Part shown: positions 42,571 through 53,043 of the stretch, in pieces
How the letters are laid out: each line of letters begins with the position of its first letter
Numbering within the stretch: the stretch's first letter is position 1
Origin: Arthrobacter jinronghuae
Lineage (GTDB): Bacteria > Actinomycetota > Actinomycetes > Actinomycetales > Micrococcaceae
NCBI RefSeq assembly: GCF_025244825.1
Contig: NZ_CP104263.1
Location: 1,674,001 to 1,738,000, forward strand
Length of the DNA: 64,000 bases
Direction of reading: 5' to 3'
Notes under the pieces: generated by a model
Told to the model about the DNA's origin: nothing
The model's input: the letters and a program-made list of their open reading frames with translations, nothing else
The model's database searches: none
Position numbers and translations under genes: made by a program

Positions 42571-43590
42571 GTGAGCGGCGGGCTTGTCGCCCTGCTGGAC
42601 GACGTCGCTGCACTGGCGCGCATAGCCGCGGCTTCCGTGGATGACATTGCTGCCGGAGCCGCGAAAGCGGGAGCCAAGGCCGCCGGCGTCGTCATCGATG
42701 ATGCCGCCGTAACCCCGCAATACGTCTCCGGTGCCGACCCGTCCCGTGAACTGCCGATGATCAAAAAGATCTTCTGGGGGTCGCTCCGGAACAAGCTGCT
42801 GATCATCCTGCCGGCACTGCTGCTGATCAGCGCCTTCATTCCGGGAGTGATCCCGTTCATTCTTATGCTGGGCGGCACGTACCTCTGCTACGAGGGCGCG
42901 GAGAAGGTCTGGCACAAGTTCTTCGGCCACCACGAGGACAAAGAGGCGCCGGCGGTGGAGCGGGGGCCCGACGCCGAGTCCAAGGTGATCAAGGGAGCCA
43001 TCACCACCGACTTCATCCTGTCCTGCGAGATCATGGTCATCTCCATGAACGAGGTGGGCGATGCGTCCATCTGGGTCCGGGCAATCATCCTCGTGGTGGT
43101 CGCCATTGCAATCACCATCCTCGTGTACGGGGCCGTGGGGCTGATCGTCAAAATGGACGACATCGGCCTGCACCTGGCCAAGAAGGACTCAGCAGGCTCC
43201 CAGCGCCTCGGCGGACTGCTGGTGAAGGGAATGCCTGCCGTGTTGGCAGCCATCACCTTCGTTGGAACCATCGCCATGCTCTGGGTGGGCGGGCACATCA
43301 TGCTGGTAGGCGTCTCGGACCTCGGCTGGCACGCACCGTACGACCTGGTTCACACCCTTGAACATCCGGTAGCCGGTATTGCGGTTGTGGGCGGTTTCCT
43401 CTCCTGGCTCGTCAACACGCTCTGCTCGGCAGTGGTGGGACTGGCGTGGGGGCTGGTTGTTATGGCCGTTCTGCACCCGCTAAAGAAGGTCCTGCCGTTC
43501 GGCAAGAAAGACGGACATGAAGACGGTGAGGCCAGGGCGGCAGCAGCCGGGCACAGTTCGGGGAAACCCGACGTCGACCCCGCCGGCTAA
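42571..43590 (+). CDS. DUF808 (YedI-like) membrane protein
   Basis: This 339-residue protein starts at a GTG. SGGLVALLDDVAALARIAA, then DDIAAGAAKAGAKAAGVVIDDAAVTPQYV opens as in the DUF808 family, and LPFILMLGGTYLCYEGAEKV, DFILSCEIMVISMNEVG and LVGVSDLGWHAPYDLVHTLE are conserved segments. It has about six membrane helices. Function is unknown. It ends at a T-tailed terminator. Confidence 0.9.
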   Translation: MSGGLVALLDDVAALARIAAASVDDIAAGAAKAGAKAAGVVIDDAAVTPQYVSGADPSRELPMIKKIFWGSLRNKLLIILPALLLISAFIPGVIPFILMLGGTYLCYEGAEKVWHKFFGHHEDKEAPAVERGPDAESKVIKGAITTDFILSCEIMVISMNEVGDASIWVRAIILVVVAIAITILVYGAVGLIVKMDDIGLHLAKKDSAGSQRLGGLLVKGMPAVLAAITFVGTIAMLWVGGHIMLVGVSDLGWHAPYDLVHTLEHPVAGIAVVGGFLSWLVNTLCSAVVGLAWGLVVMAVLHPLKKVLPFGKKDGHEDGEARAAAAGHSSGKPDVDPAG

Positions 43591-43606
43591 CCTGGACTCC
43601 TGTCTC

Positions 43607-43644
43607 AGGGGCGGCCTCCTTTGCTAAGGGGGCCGCCCCTTTTT
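43607..43644 (+). terminator. Intrinsic terminator after DUF808 gene
   Basis: AGGGGCGGCC (43607-43616) pairs with GGCCGCCCCT (43631-43640) and is followed by TTTTT. The convergent DHFR-like gene ends at 43690, so the site can serve both directions. Confidence 0.8.
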
Positions 43645-43689
43645 GCGTGCGTGCGGGTTTTCGACAATCCGGGAGCAGACCGGGCAGCG

Positions 43690-44346
43690 TCAGGATCGCT
43701 CCCCGCGCCGGAACGTGACATGCGTGGTGCCGCTCGGTGCTGATTCCGAGGTGACCTGACAGTCCGCCTCCAGTCCGCGCAGGTCATCCCACAGCCGCAC
43801 GCCGCGCCCCAGGATGATGGGGGCGATCGCGACGTGGAGATCATCAACGAGACCGGCCCGAAGAAAGTCGCGCACGGTCGACGCGCCCCCGCCGACCCGC
43901 ACATCTCCGCCGCCGGCGGCCGCGGCGGCAGTATCCAGCGCCTTTTCGGGTGTTGCCGTGAGGAACTCGAAGGTGGTGCCTCCTGCCATTTCGAGCGGCT
44001 CCCGCGGATTGTGCGTCAGCACATAGACGGGAACGTGGAAGGGCGGGTCCTCGCCCCACCATCCGCGCCAGTCCGGGTCATCAGGGTTCGCATGCAACCC
44101 GAACATGCCTGCGCCCATAATCTCCGCGCCAATGTCTTCGAAGTAGAGCTCGGCATAGCGGTCGTCGACGCCGGTGGTTCCTTCGCCGCTTTCGTCGTGC
44201 AGCACCCGCTGACGGAAGGTGCGCGTGGCAGCGTAGGCGGCGGTGAGGCGCCCCCAGTCGTCGCCGAAGGGGTTCCCCGGAGTTTGGTCCGTTGTGGTGG
44301 CGAAGCCGTCGAGGGAGATGTTCAGGTCAACGCGGACACGGCTCAT
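43690..44346 (-). CDS. Dihydrofolate reductase-fold protein (RibD C-terminal type)
   Basis: This 218-residue protein has the opening RVRVDLNISLDGFATTTDQT, GAGMFGLH and VGGGASTVRDFLRAGL, and ends GTTHVTFRR. The layout fits the RibD C-terminal/YyaP-YwjB reductase group, which resembles dihydrofolate reductase but uses NADPH with unknown substrate. It is free-standing and convergent with the DUF808 gene. Confidence 0.85.
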   Translation of the reverse strand: MSRVRVDLNISLDGFATTTDQTPGNPFGDDWGRLTAAYAATRTFRQRVLHDESGEGTTGVDDRYAELYFEDIGAEIMGAGMFGLHANPDDPDWRGWWGEDPPFHVPVYVLTHNPREPLEMAGGTTFEFLTATPEKALDTAAAAAGGGDVRVGGGASTVRDFLRAGLVDDLHVAIAPIILGRGVRLWDDLRGLEADCQVTSESAPSGTTHVTFRRGERS

Positions 44347-44833
44347 GGCTATCTCCTAGTCTGGCGGGCGAGAGAACCAGCGCGGTGGCCGAGAGAATGC
44401 GAGGCGTCTCAGCGGCGCAGGCGCAGCACCGTCCGGCACTAAGTTTGGAATGGCACACGCCCAAGATCCAGAGAGGGCAGGCGGACTGTCAATACCGCTG
44501 CCCGAAATATCATGGCCCGGCCGCGCGTTCGCCGCGCGTTCGCCGCGACAAGCCGCCAGGCAACTATGCCTTCCCAGATGTGTCTTCGTCATTCGTTGTA
44601 ACGGGCTTATCCGGGCGTCTTCACCGTTGGTTGTCACGGGCTTACCCGGGGTGTCTTCACCGTTGGTTGTACAGATAACGGGCTTACCGGCGGGGAATGG
44701 GCCCATTATCTGTACAACGAGCGCTTAGCGCCCGACCTGCGGCCAGCGGATTCGGGCACCGCACCGCCAAATGGTCAGTCCGGCGGCGTGGAGATCCCGC
44801 GGAGAACGCCGCGAACAAACGGGAAAGGGAGAG
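44347..44833. other. Non-coding spacer containing tandem repeats
   Basis: About 490 bp without a supported gene, between the DHFR-like gene (start 44346, minus) and the end of the TIGR03085 gene (44834, minus). Its main content is the tandem repeat array and hairpin listed at 44595-44718. No promoter is obvious. Confidence 0.5.
44595..44718. repeat. Three degenerate tandem repeats ending in a 13-bp-arm hairpin
   Basis: Units of 35-36 bp start at 44595, 44630 and 44666; each opens GTTGT and carries ACGGGCTTA followed by CCGGG-like bases, with GTCTTCACCGTTG at the end of the first two. The third has 7 extra bases (ACAGATA) after GTTGT. Arms GTTGTACAGATAA (44666-44678) and TTATCTGTACAAC (44706-44718) are perfect complements around 27 bases. 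Function is unknown. Confidence 0.8.
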
Positions 44834-45478
44834 CTAAAGCCCGATTTCCGCGCTCTCCAGCAGCGCGACGGCGTCCGGCTGGCCCTCGTACATCACCAGC
44901 GCATGCCCGGTCCGGCCGTGCGCGTGCAGCAGCAGCTCGCAGGGCTCGCCGACAATCGCCACCGACACCGGAGCGCGCTTGGCCACATGCCGGGGACCGT
45001 CCGGGCGGACCAGTACAATGCCCAGGTCCACGCCGCGGTACAGGATGGCCGCGCGCTTGATCAGCTCGGCCCACAGGGCGTCCGAATAGTCAGAGTCCAG
45101 CGCACGCGGCGCCCAGCGGTCCGAGGCACGCCGAATGTCTTCGGTGTGCACAAAGTACTCGCTCAGGTTGGCGCTGTTGTCCACGGCTTTGAGGTGCATG
45201 GGGGAGAGCCGCGGCGGGCCGGCACGGAAGGCGCGGACCAGCTTGGCGTAGCTCTCGGTGGTGGACGCCTTCTGCGCAGTTTCCTCCAGCGCCTTGTCCG
45301 CGCGTGCGGCAAGGGGCTTGATGAACGCGCCCAGGGCAGCACTCATCCGGTGCTCGCGCAGATAGAGGTGAGCTGCGAGCTCCTTGGTCTGCCACCCCTC
45401 GCAAAGCGTGGGTGCATTGGGCCCGGCTGCAAGCAGCGTCTCGGCCAGGACTTCACGGGACGGATCAACGAAATGCAT
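44834..45478 (-). CDS. TIGR03085-type (mycothiol-dependent DinB/maleylpyruvate isomerase-like) protein
   Basis: From ATG 45478 this is a 214-residue protein. [40 protein letters not shown] and [15 protein letters not shown] show the helical metal-binding fold of the DinB/mycothiol-dependent maleylpyruvate isomerase N-terminal family in its TIGR03085 form. His residues of AAHL, and of FVHTED, bind the metal. Function in Actinobacteria is unknown. The start is divergent to hisI, 101 bp away. Confidence 0.85.
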   Translation of the reverse strand: MHFVDPSREVLAETLLAAGPNAPTLCEGWQTKELAAHLYLREHRMSAALGAFIKPLAARADKALEETAQKASTTESYAKLVRAFRAGPPRLSPMHLKAVDNSANLSEYFVHTEDIRRASDRWAPRALDSDYSDALWAELIKRAAILYRGVDLGIVLVRPDGPRHVAKRAPVSVAIVGEPCELLLHAHGRTGHALVMYEGQPDAVALLESAEIGL

Positions 45479-45579
45479 CACTGCTGAAACTAGCATGGAA
45501 CCCCGTCTTTTGCCGGGGCTGCGGCACCAAAAGAACGTGTAAGGCGGCGTTTTTCCGTCGGGCAGTAGAATCGGTAGCG

Positions 45580-45966
45580 ATGCTTCCCACACCTTCCCCC
45601 CAGAATCCGCCGGCTTCCCTCGATCCCGAGCTCGCCGCGTCCTTGAAGCGCGACGACGCCGGGCTGGTGGCCGCCGTCATCCAGCAGTACGACACCAACC
45701 AGGTCCTGATGCTCGGCTGGATGGATGACGAAGCCCTGCACCGCACCCTGACCTCGGGCCGGGTGACCTTCTGGTCCCGCTCCCGGAAGGAATACTGGCG
45801 CAAGGGGGACACCTCCGGACACGTGCAGTGGGTGAAGTCCGTGGCCCTCGACTGCGACGGCGACGCCCTGCTGGTCCGTGTGGACCAGGTGGGGGCGGCC
45901 TGCCACACCGGCACCCGCACCTGCTTCGACGGCCGTGAGCTGCCCGCCGTCGTCGGCGCCGCCTAA
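45580..45966 (+). CDS. hisI: Phosphoribosyl-AMP cyclohydrolase
   Basis: From ATG 45580 this is a 128-residue protein, the usual HisI size. [40 protein letters not shown] and [16 protein letters not shown] carry the zinc-binding cysteines. It opens the ring of phosphoribosyl-AMP, step 3 of histidine synthesis. trpE starts 55 bp downstream and may be co-transcribed. It lies 8.7 kb from hisF. Confidence 0.94.
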   Translation: MLPTPSPQNPPASLDPELAASLKRDDAGLVAAVIQQYDTNQVLMLGWMDDEALHRTLTSGRVTFWSRSRKEYWRKGDTSGHVQWVKSVALDCDGDALLVRVDQVGAACHTGTRTCFDGRELPAVVGAA

Positions 45967-46021
45967 CCCGCCGCCTAAACCCGCTCCACCCACCTCGTAG
46001 GGAAGAAGTAGGAACCACACC

Positions 46022-47604
<1,583 letters not shown>

Positions 47605-47608
<4 letters not shown>

Positions 47609-48282
47609 GCACCACCACCCCCCGCTGGCAGCGCAAGGGCATCGTCATCATGGTGACCGTCCTGCTGGCGGCACTGGCCTTCGGCACCACCACCCGCACC
47701 TGGCTGAACGTCACCCTGCCCGCCGCGAACGTCGTCACGCCCGACGTCGCCGTCTCGGGCAGCGATGCCGCCACCGCCGTCACCGCGTTTGCCGTGGTGG
47801 GAGTGGCCGCCGCCCTGGCCGCCGGAATCGCCGGACGGATTGCCCGCTGGATCATCAGCGTCATCATCGTGGTTTCCGGCGTCGGAGTGGCCGTGGCCAG
47901 CTCCCGGATTATCAGCGACCCCCTCCAGGGCGCTGCCGGCGCCATCGGCAAGGCCATCGGCGTCAGCTCCGCCGAGGGTACTCAGGTGGAACTGACGCCC
48001 ATGCCCTACGCCGCACTGGCCATCGGCATCCTCATTGCCCTCGCGGGTATCTGGTTAGCCCTCGCGGGCCGGCACTGGACGACGTCGCGCCGTTACGCCC
48101 CCACGGCCGAGCCCGGCGACGCGGCTCCGGACACCGGTGCCGCTGCTGAAGGCACCGGTGCCGCGCCCGGCACCAGCCCGGATGCACGCAACCCCAAGGA
48201 CGCCGCGGCAGGCCCGCCCGTCGATGAAATCGACAGCTGGGACCGGCTCACCCGCGGCGAGGACCCGACGGACCCCAAGTAG
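47605..48282 (+). CDS. Trp biosynthesis-associated membrane protein (TIGR02234)
   Basis: This 225-residue protein has about four hydrophobic segments (IVIMVTVLLAALAFGTTT, AVTAFAVVGVAAALAAGIAG, WIISVIIVVSGVGVAV, ALAIGILIALAGIWLALAG) and an Ala/Pro/Gly-rich tail. This is the Actinobacteria family always found in trp operons; its function is unknown. It overlaps trpE by 4 bp. Confidence 0.88.
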
Positions 48283-48391
48283 GTTCCCCCCACAGCCACC
48301 AGATTGGGCCGAACACCGGCGCAATGTGTGAAAGGGTTTCCGCCCAGTAATGGCAGAATGGAAACCAGATTCGTTAACGAGGAGATTCAGC

Positions 48392-48682
48392 ATGAGCACA
48401 AACACCGAACAGCACCTGGAAGCCGGTCAGGAAAACGAGGGCGAAAGCCACGCCAGCATCCACGATGAAACCATCGGGCACGGCAACACCCCCGCAGCCT
48501 GGACCTGCGTGCTGATCATGATCGTCGGCGCCGCTGTGTCTTCCGTTGCCTACATCATGGCCAGCTACGTCGGCTTCTTCGCCGGCATCGCCGTGATGCT
48601 GGTCGGCCTGCTGGTCGGCTTCATCATGCGCAAGGCAGGCTACGGCGTCAACGGATCGAAGCTGAAGAACAGCAGCCACTGA
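48392..48682 (+). CDS. HGxxPAAW-family small membrane protein
   Basis: From ATG 48392 (GAGGAG upstream) this is 96 residues. IGHGNTPAAWTCVLIMIVGA and SYVGFFAGIAVMLVGLLVGF give the HGxxPAAW signature and two membrane helices. The family is known only in Actinobacteria next to trp genes; its role is unknown. trpC begins the base after its stop. Confidence 0.9.
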   Translation: MSTNTEQHLEAGQENEGESHASIHDETIGHGNTPAAWTCVLIMIVGAAVSSVAYIMASYVGFFAGIAVMLVGLLVGFIMRKAGYGVNGSKLKNSSH

Positions 48683-49519
48683 GTGAGCGTTCTCGACGAC
48701 ATCATTGCCGGCGTTCGGGAAGACCTTTCCGAACGCCGGCAGAATGTCTCGCTCGAGGAGGTCCGCGGGCAGGCGCTGCAGGCCCCGGCACCGCTGGACG
48801 CCTACGCAGCACTGGGCGGAAACGCGGAACCCCGCACCGAACTGCGGGTCATCGCGGAGGTCAAGCGCAGCAGCCCCTCCAAGGGTGAACTCGCGGACAT
48901 CGCCGACCCCGCTTCCCTCGCCGCAGCGTATGAGCGCGGGGGAGCAGCCGTCATCAGCGTCCTCACCGAACAGCGCCGCTTCCGCGGATCCCTGGCGGAC
49001 CTGGACACGGTGCGGGCCGCCGTCGGCATCCCCGTGCTGCGCAAGGACTTCACCGTCGACGAGTACCAGATATGGGAAGCCCGTGCCCACGGCGCAGACC
49101 TGATCCTGCTCATTGTCGCGGCACTGGAGGACGAGCAGCTGCGCAGCTTCCTGGACCTCACACACGAGCTGGGCATGAACGCCCTCGTCGAGACCCACAC
49201 CGCCGAAGAAGTGGACCGGGCCCTGGCCCTGGGTGCACGGATCATCGGCATCAACGTGCGCAACCTGAAGACCCTCGACGTCGACCGTTCGGTTTTCGCC
49301 TCCCTGGCCGGCGGCATTCCCTCCGGTCCGGTGGTGATCGCCGAATCCGGCGTCCGTGACGTTGCCGACGTCGAGCACTACGCTTCCAACGGAGCCAACG
49401 CCGTGCTGGTGGGCGAAGCCCTCGTGAAGCACGCATCCCCGGCCGAAACCATCGGCGAATTCACCGCCGTCGGCGCCAAGGCTCTTACCGCCCGCGCCCG
49501 GCACCACGGTGAAAGCTGA
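48683..49519 (+). CDS. trpC: Indole-3-glycerol phosphate synthase
   Basis: This 278-residue (beta/alpha)8 protein starts at GTG 48683, directly after the upstream stop. SVLDDIIAGVREDLSERRQN, then VIAEVKRSSPSKGELADIAD and PVLRKDFTVDEYQIWEARAH are TrpC signatures. It converts CdRP to indole-3-glycerol phosphate, step 4 of tryptophan synthesis. trpD and trpF are not in the window. Confidence 0.95.
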   Translation: MSVLDDIIAGVREDLSERRQNVSLEEVRGQALQAPAPLDAYAALGGNAEPRTELRVIAEVKRSSPSKGELADIADPASLAAAYERGGAAVISVLTEQRRFRGSLADLDTVRAAVGIPVLRKDFTVDEYQIWEARAHGADLILLIVAALEDEQLRSFLDLTHELGMNALVETHTAEEVDRALALGARIIGINVRNLKTLDVDRSVFASLAGGIPSGPVVIAESGVRDVADVEHYASNGANAVLVGEALVKHASPAETIGEFTAVGAKALTARARHHGES

Positions 49520-49586
49520 CCCATAGCACCAACTCCCTGTCCGGGCAGGAACGGCCCGGGCTCAAGCAGGACAGGACACAAAGCCC

Positions 49587-50945
49587 ATGATCGGGAAGTC
49601 GGAACAGGCACAGGCAGCCGGTGCTGCCGCGGAAACCGGAACCGGAAGCGTTACGGAGGCCTTCCTGAACGGGGAAGTTCCCTCCCTGCGGCACGCGTCC
49701 GGTCCGTACTTCGGCGAGTACGGCGGCCGATGGATGCCCGAATCCCTGATCGCGGCGCTGGATGAACTGGAAGACACCTTCGAGAAGGCCAAGGCCGATC
49801 CGGAGTTCACCGCCCAGGTTGCCGACCTGAACAAAAACTACTCCGGCCGCCCGTCCCTGCTCACCGAGGCCAAGCGCTTCTCCGAGCACGCCGGCGGGGT
49901 GCGGATCTTCCTCAAGCGCGAAGACCTCAACCACACCGGATCCCACAAGATCAACAACGTCCTGGGCCAGGCCCTGCTTGCCAAGCGGATGGGCAAGACC
50001 CGCGTGATCGCGGAAACCGGTGCCGGCCAGCACGGCGTCGCCAGCGCCACCGCAGCAGCACTGCTCGGCCTGGAATGCGTGGTCTACATGGGGGCCGAGG
50101 ACTGCCGCCGCCAGGCACTGAATGTGGCCCGGATGGAACTGCTCGGCGCGAAGGTCATCCCGGTGACCAACGGTTCCCAGACCCTGAAGGACGCCATTAA
50201 CGAGGCCCTGCGGGACTGGGTCGCGAACGTGGACAACACCCACTACCTGCTCGGCACCGCCGCTGGCGCGCACCCCTTCCCTGCCATGGTCCGCTACTTC
50301 CACGAAGTGATCGGCGAAGAGGCCCGCGCCCAGATGCTGGAGCAGGCCGGCCGGCTGCCGGACGCAGTGTGCGCCTGCATCGGCGGCGGTTCCAACGCCA
50401 TAGGCATTTTCCACGGCTTCCTGGATGATCCCGAAGTGAAGATCTACGGCTTCGAGGCCGGCGGCGACGGCGTCGAAACCGGCCGCCACGCCGCCACCAT
50501 CACCCTGGGCCGACCCGGCGTGCTGCACGGCGCCCGCTCCTACCTCATGCAGGACGACGACGGCCAGACGATCGAATCGCATTCCATCTCCGCCGGCCTG
50601 GACTACCCGGGCGTCGGACCCGAACACGCCCACCTGGCCGACATCGGGCGGGTCAGCTACGAGCCGATCACCGATGCCGAAGCCATGGACGCCTTCCAGT
50701 TGCTCTGCCGCACCGAGGGCATCATCCCCGCGATCGAGTCCGCACACGCCCTGGCCGGTGCCATCAAGGTGGGCCGGCGGCTCGCCGAAGAGGCCGGCTC
50801 CGATGGAAATGTTTCCGAGAAGATTGTCCTGGTGAACCTTTCCGGCCGCGGGGACAAGGACGTGGCCACCGCCGCCGAATGGTTCAACCTGCTGGACGAG
50901 CGCTCAGCCGAAGCCGAGATCGGCAAAGAAGGGGAACAGCTTTGA
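49587..50945 (+). CDS. trpB: Tryptophan synthase beta chain
   Basis: This 452-residue PLP enzyme has [20 protein letters not shown], with the PLP lysine, [20 protein letters not shown], and [18 protein letters not shown] (phosphate-binding GGGSN). It joins indole and serine to make tryptophan. It overlaps trpA by 4 bp and forms the alpha2-beta2 complex with its product. Confidence 0.97.
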   Translation: MIGKSEQAQAAGAAAETGTGSVTEAFLNGEVPSLRHASGPYFGEYGGRWMPESLIAALDELEDTFEKAKADPEFTAQVADLNKNYSGRPSLLTEAKRFSEHAGGVRIFLKREDLNHTGSHKINNVLGQALLAKRMGKTRVIAETGAGQHGVASATAAALLGLECVVYMGAEDCRRQALNVARMELLGAKVIPVTNGSQTLKDAINEALRDWVANVDNTHYLLGTAAGAHPFPAMVRYFHEVIGEEARAQMLEQAGRLPDAVCACIGGGSNAIGIFHGFLDDPEVKIYGFEAGGDGVETGRHAATITLGRPGVLHGARSYLMQDDDGQTIESHSISAGLDYPGVGPEHAHLADIGRVSYEPITDAEAMDAFQLLCRTEGIIPAIESAHALAGAIKVGRRLAEEAGSDGNVSEKIVLVNLSGRGDKDVATAAEWFNLLDERSAEAEIGKEGEQL

Positions 50946-51751
50946 GCACCGAGGTAATGCAGAGCAAGTCCGCGGCCGCGATTGACCGGGCCGCCGCCGA
51001 GGGGCGTGCAGCGCTCATCGGCTACCTGCCCGCCGGATTCCCCACCGTGGAAGCCACCATTGCCGCAGGCATTGCCCTGGCGGAAAACGGTGCCGACCTG
51101 ATCGAAATCGGCATCCCGTATTCCGACCCGGTGATGGACGGCCACGTCATCCAGGCCGCCACCACCCAGGCGCTGGCGGACGGCTTCCGTGTGGCGCAGG
51201 TGTTCGACGTCGTTGCCGGCATCACGGCAGCCACCGACGCTGCCGTGCTCGTGATGACCTACTGGAACCCGGTAGTCCGGATGGGTGTGGACGAGTTCTC
51301 CCGCCGCCTGGCCGAAGCCGGGGGAGCGGGCCTGATCACGCCGGACCTGGTCCCGGATGAAGCCTCCGAATGGCTGGAAGCCTCCGACAAGTACGGCCTG
51401 GACCGCGTATTCCTGGTCGCCCCGTCCTCCACGCCGGCCCGGATGAAGACCACCGTGGCCGCCAGCCGCGGCTTCGTCTACGCCGTGTCGATCATGGGCG
51501 TCACCGGCGCCCGCGACAGCGTCAGCGACGCCGCCCAGAGCGTGGTCAGCGCCGCCCGCGAGGCCGGCGCCGAACGCGTCTGCGTCGGACTGGGTGTCTC
51601 CCGGGCCGAACACGTGAAGGAAATCGGCGCCTATGCCGACGGCGTCATCGTGGGCACCGCCCTGGTGGCCGCCCTGCGCGACGGCGGCACGGACGCCGTC
51701 GCAACCCTTACCCATGACCTCAGTACCGGAACTCCGAAGGCCAGCAAATGA
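50942..51751 (+). CDS. trpA: Tryptophan synthase alpha chain
   Basis: The start is the TTG at 50942 inside the trpB stop (TTGA), giving 269 residues; ATG 50957 is an alternative. [20 protein letters not shown] and [20 protein letters not shown] (catalytic Glu and Asp region), then [13 protein letters not shown] and [20 protein letters not shown] are typical. It cleaves indole-3-glycerol phosphate to indole for TrpB. lgt overlaps its stop by 4 bp. Confidence 0.95.
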   Translation: MSTEVMQSKSAAAIDRAAAEGRAALIGYLPAGFPTVEATIAAGIALAENGADLIEIGIPYSDPVMDGHVIQAATTQALADGFRVAQVFDVVAGITAATDAAVLVMTYWNPVVRMGVDEFSRRLAEAGGAGLITPDLVPDEASEWLEASDKYGLDRVFLVAPSSTPARMKTTVAASRGFVYAVSIMGVTGARDSVSDAAQSVVSAAREAGAERVCVGLGVSRAEHVKEIGAYADGVIVGTALVAALRDGGTDAVATLTHDLSTGTPKASK

Positions 51752-52782
51752 ACCCGATGTCCGTGTACGCCAGCATCCCCAGCCCGCCTGCCGATTTCAG
51801 CAGCTTCTCGCTGGGGCCGCTGACCATCCACGCGTACGCGCTGTGCATCCTGGCCGGCATCCTCCTCGCCCTGTGGATGACCTCGCGGCGCTGGAACGCC
51901 CGCGGACTGCCCGCAGACGCGGTCTGGGACATCTCCATCTGGGCCATCCCGTTCGGCATCATCGGCGGCCGGCTCTACCACGTGTTCTCCTCCCCGGACG
52001 CCTACTTCGGCCCGGACGGGGACCTGTCCCTTATTCCGCAGATCTGGCTCGGCGGGCTGGGCATCTGGGGTGCGGTGGCCCTGGGCGCCGTCGGTGCCTG
52101 GATCGGCTGCCGCCGTGCCGGCATCAAGCTGTCCACGTTCGCCGACGTCGGCGCTCCCGGTCTGCTGCTGGCCCAGGCCGTGGGCCGCTGGGGCAACTGG
52201 TTCAACCAGGAACTGTTCGGCTCCGAAACGGATGCGCCCTGGGGCCTGGAAATCGACGCGGACAACGCCAACTTCCCCGACGGCGCCGCACCCGGCACCA
52301 CCTTCCACCCCACGTTCCTCTACGAGTCCCTCTGGAACCTGGCCGGCGTTGCCCTGCTCCTGCTGCTTGACCGCCGCTTCCGGCTCCGCGGCGGCCGCCT
52401 GTTCTGGATCTACGCCGCGTTCTACACCGCCGGACGGCTCTGGATTGAGCTCCTGCGCATTGACGATGCCGAAATGATTACGCTGCTCGGCGTCACACAA
52501 CGCCTCAATGTCTGGACCAGCCTGCTGATCCTGATCGCCTCCATCGCGATGTTCATTTACCTGACTTTCAAGGCCCGCAAGGGCGGGGAAGGCTCGCTTT
52601 ACCTGCCGGGCCACGAACCCGCACCTCAGGACGGTATTACGGCTTCGGATAACAAGAACGAAACAGAAGCCGGGAATGCGGAATCGGCATCAGCTGAACG
52701 CCCCGTGCGTGCTAATCTCGCAGAGACAAAAACCGAGGAGTCCCCTCCTCACCGGTCCAAGAACAACGGACCTTCTGCCTGA
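51748..52782 (+). CDS. lgt: Prolipoprotein diacylglyceryl transferase
   Basis: This 344-residue membrane protein starts at the ATG overlapping the trpA stop. PLTIHAYALCILAGILLALW, RLYHVFSSPDAYFGPDG, GRWGNWFNQELFG (the essential Lgt motif), and HPTFLYESLWNLAGVALLLL are conserved. It transfers diacylglycerol to the lipobox cysteine of lipoproteins. The C-terminal ~60 residues after the last helix are a charged, variable tail typical of Actinobacteria. Lgt next to trpA is a common Actinobacteria arrangement. Confidence 0.95.
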   Translation: MNPMSVYASIPSPPADFSSFSLGPLTIHAYALCILAGILLALWMTSRRWNARGLPADAVWDISIWAIPFGIIGGRLYHVFSSPDAYFGPDGDLSLIPQIWLGGLGIWGAVALGAVGAWIGCRRAGIKLSTFADVGAPGLLLAQAVGRWGNWFNQELFGSETDAPWGLEIDADNANFPDGAAPGTTFHPTFLYESLWNLAGVALLLLLDRRFRLRGGRLFWIYAAFYTAGRLWIELLRIDDAEMITLLGVTQRLNVWTSLLILIASIAMFIYLTFKARKGGEGSLYLPGHEPAPQDGITASDNKNETEAGNAESASAERPVRANLAETKTEESPPHRSKNNGPSA

Positions 52783-52900
52783 CCCTCCGGGTTACCCTCG
52801 AAGGCGCTGCAGGCGGAGCCACATTGACGTGGCGCCAGACGGCTGCAGCACCGGGACACCCCTCCGGAAAAGCGGCGGTTAACGGCACCAAAGATTCCCA

Positions 52901-52928
52901 GTAAAACCGGATCAGTTTCCGGGTTTAC
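52901..52928. repeat. Imperfect hairpin in the gltB leader
   Basis: GTAAAACCGG (52901-52910) pairs with CCGGGTTTAC (52919-52928) with one mismatch around an 8-base loop. It lies in the ~260-bp gap between lgt and gltB, which otherwise shows no gene. It may end the trp-lgt transcript or act in the gltB leader. Confidence 0.4.
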
Positions 52929-53043
52929 CGGGGTGAAGTGAGCCGTAAAATCAATCAACGCCGCGGAGCGTCCCTCGTGGATTCCCGCAGGGGCCAGCGC
53001 TGTCCCCTCCCAACGCTCTACAAGGGGGAAGGACTCACTTCTT

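Noticed and set aside
44450..44728. 92-codon frame across the tandem repeats
   Set aside because: Its repeating phrases simply mirror the DNA repeats; no ribosome site or domain supports a gene.
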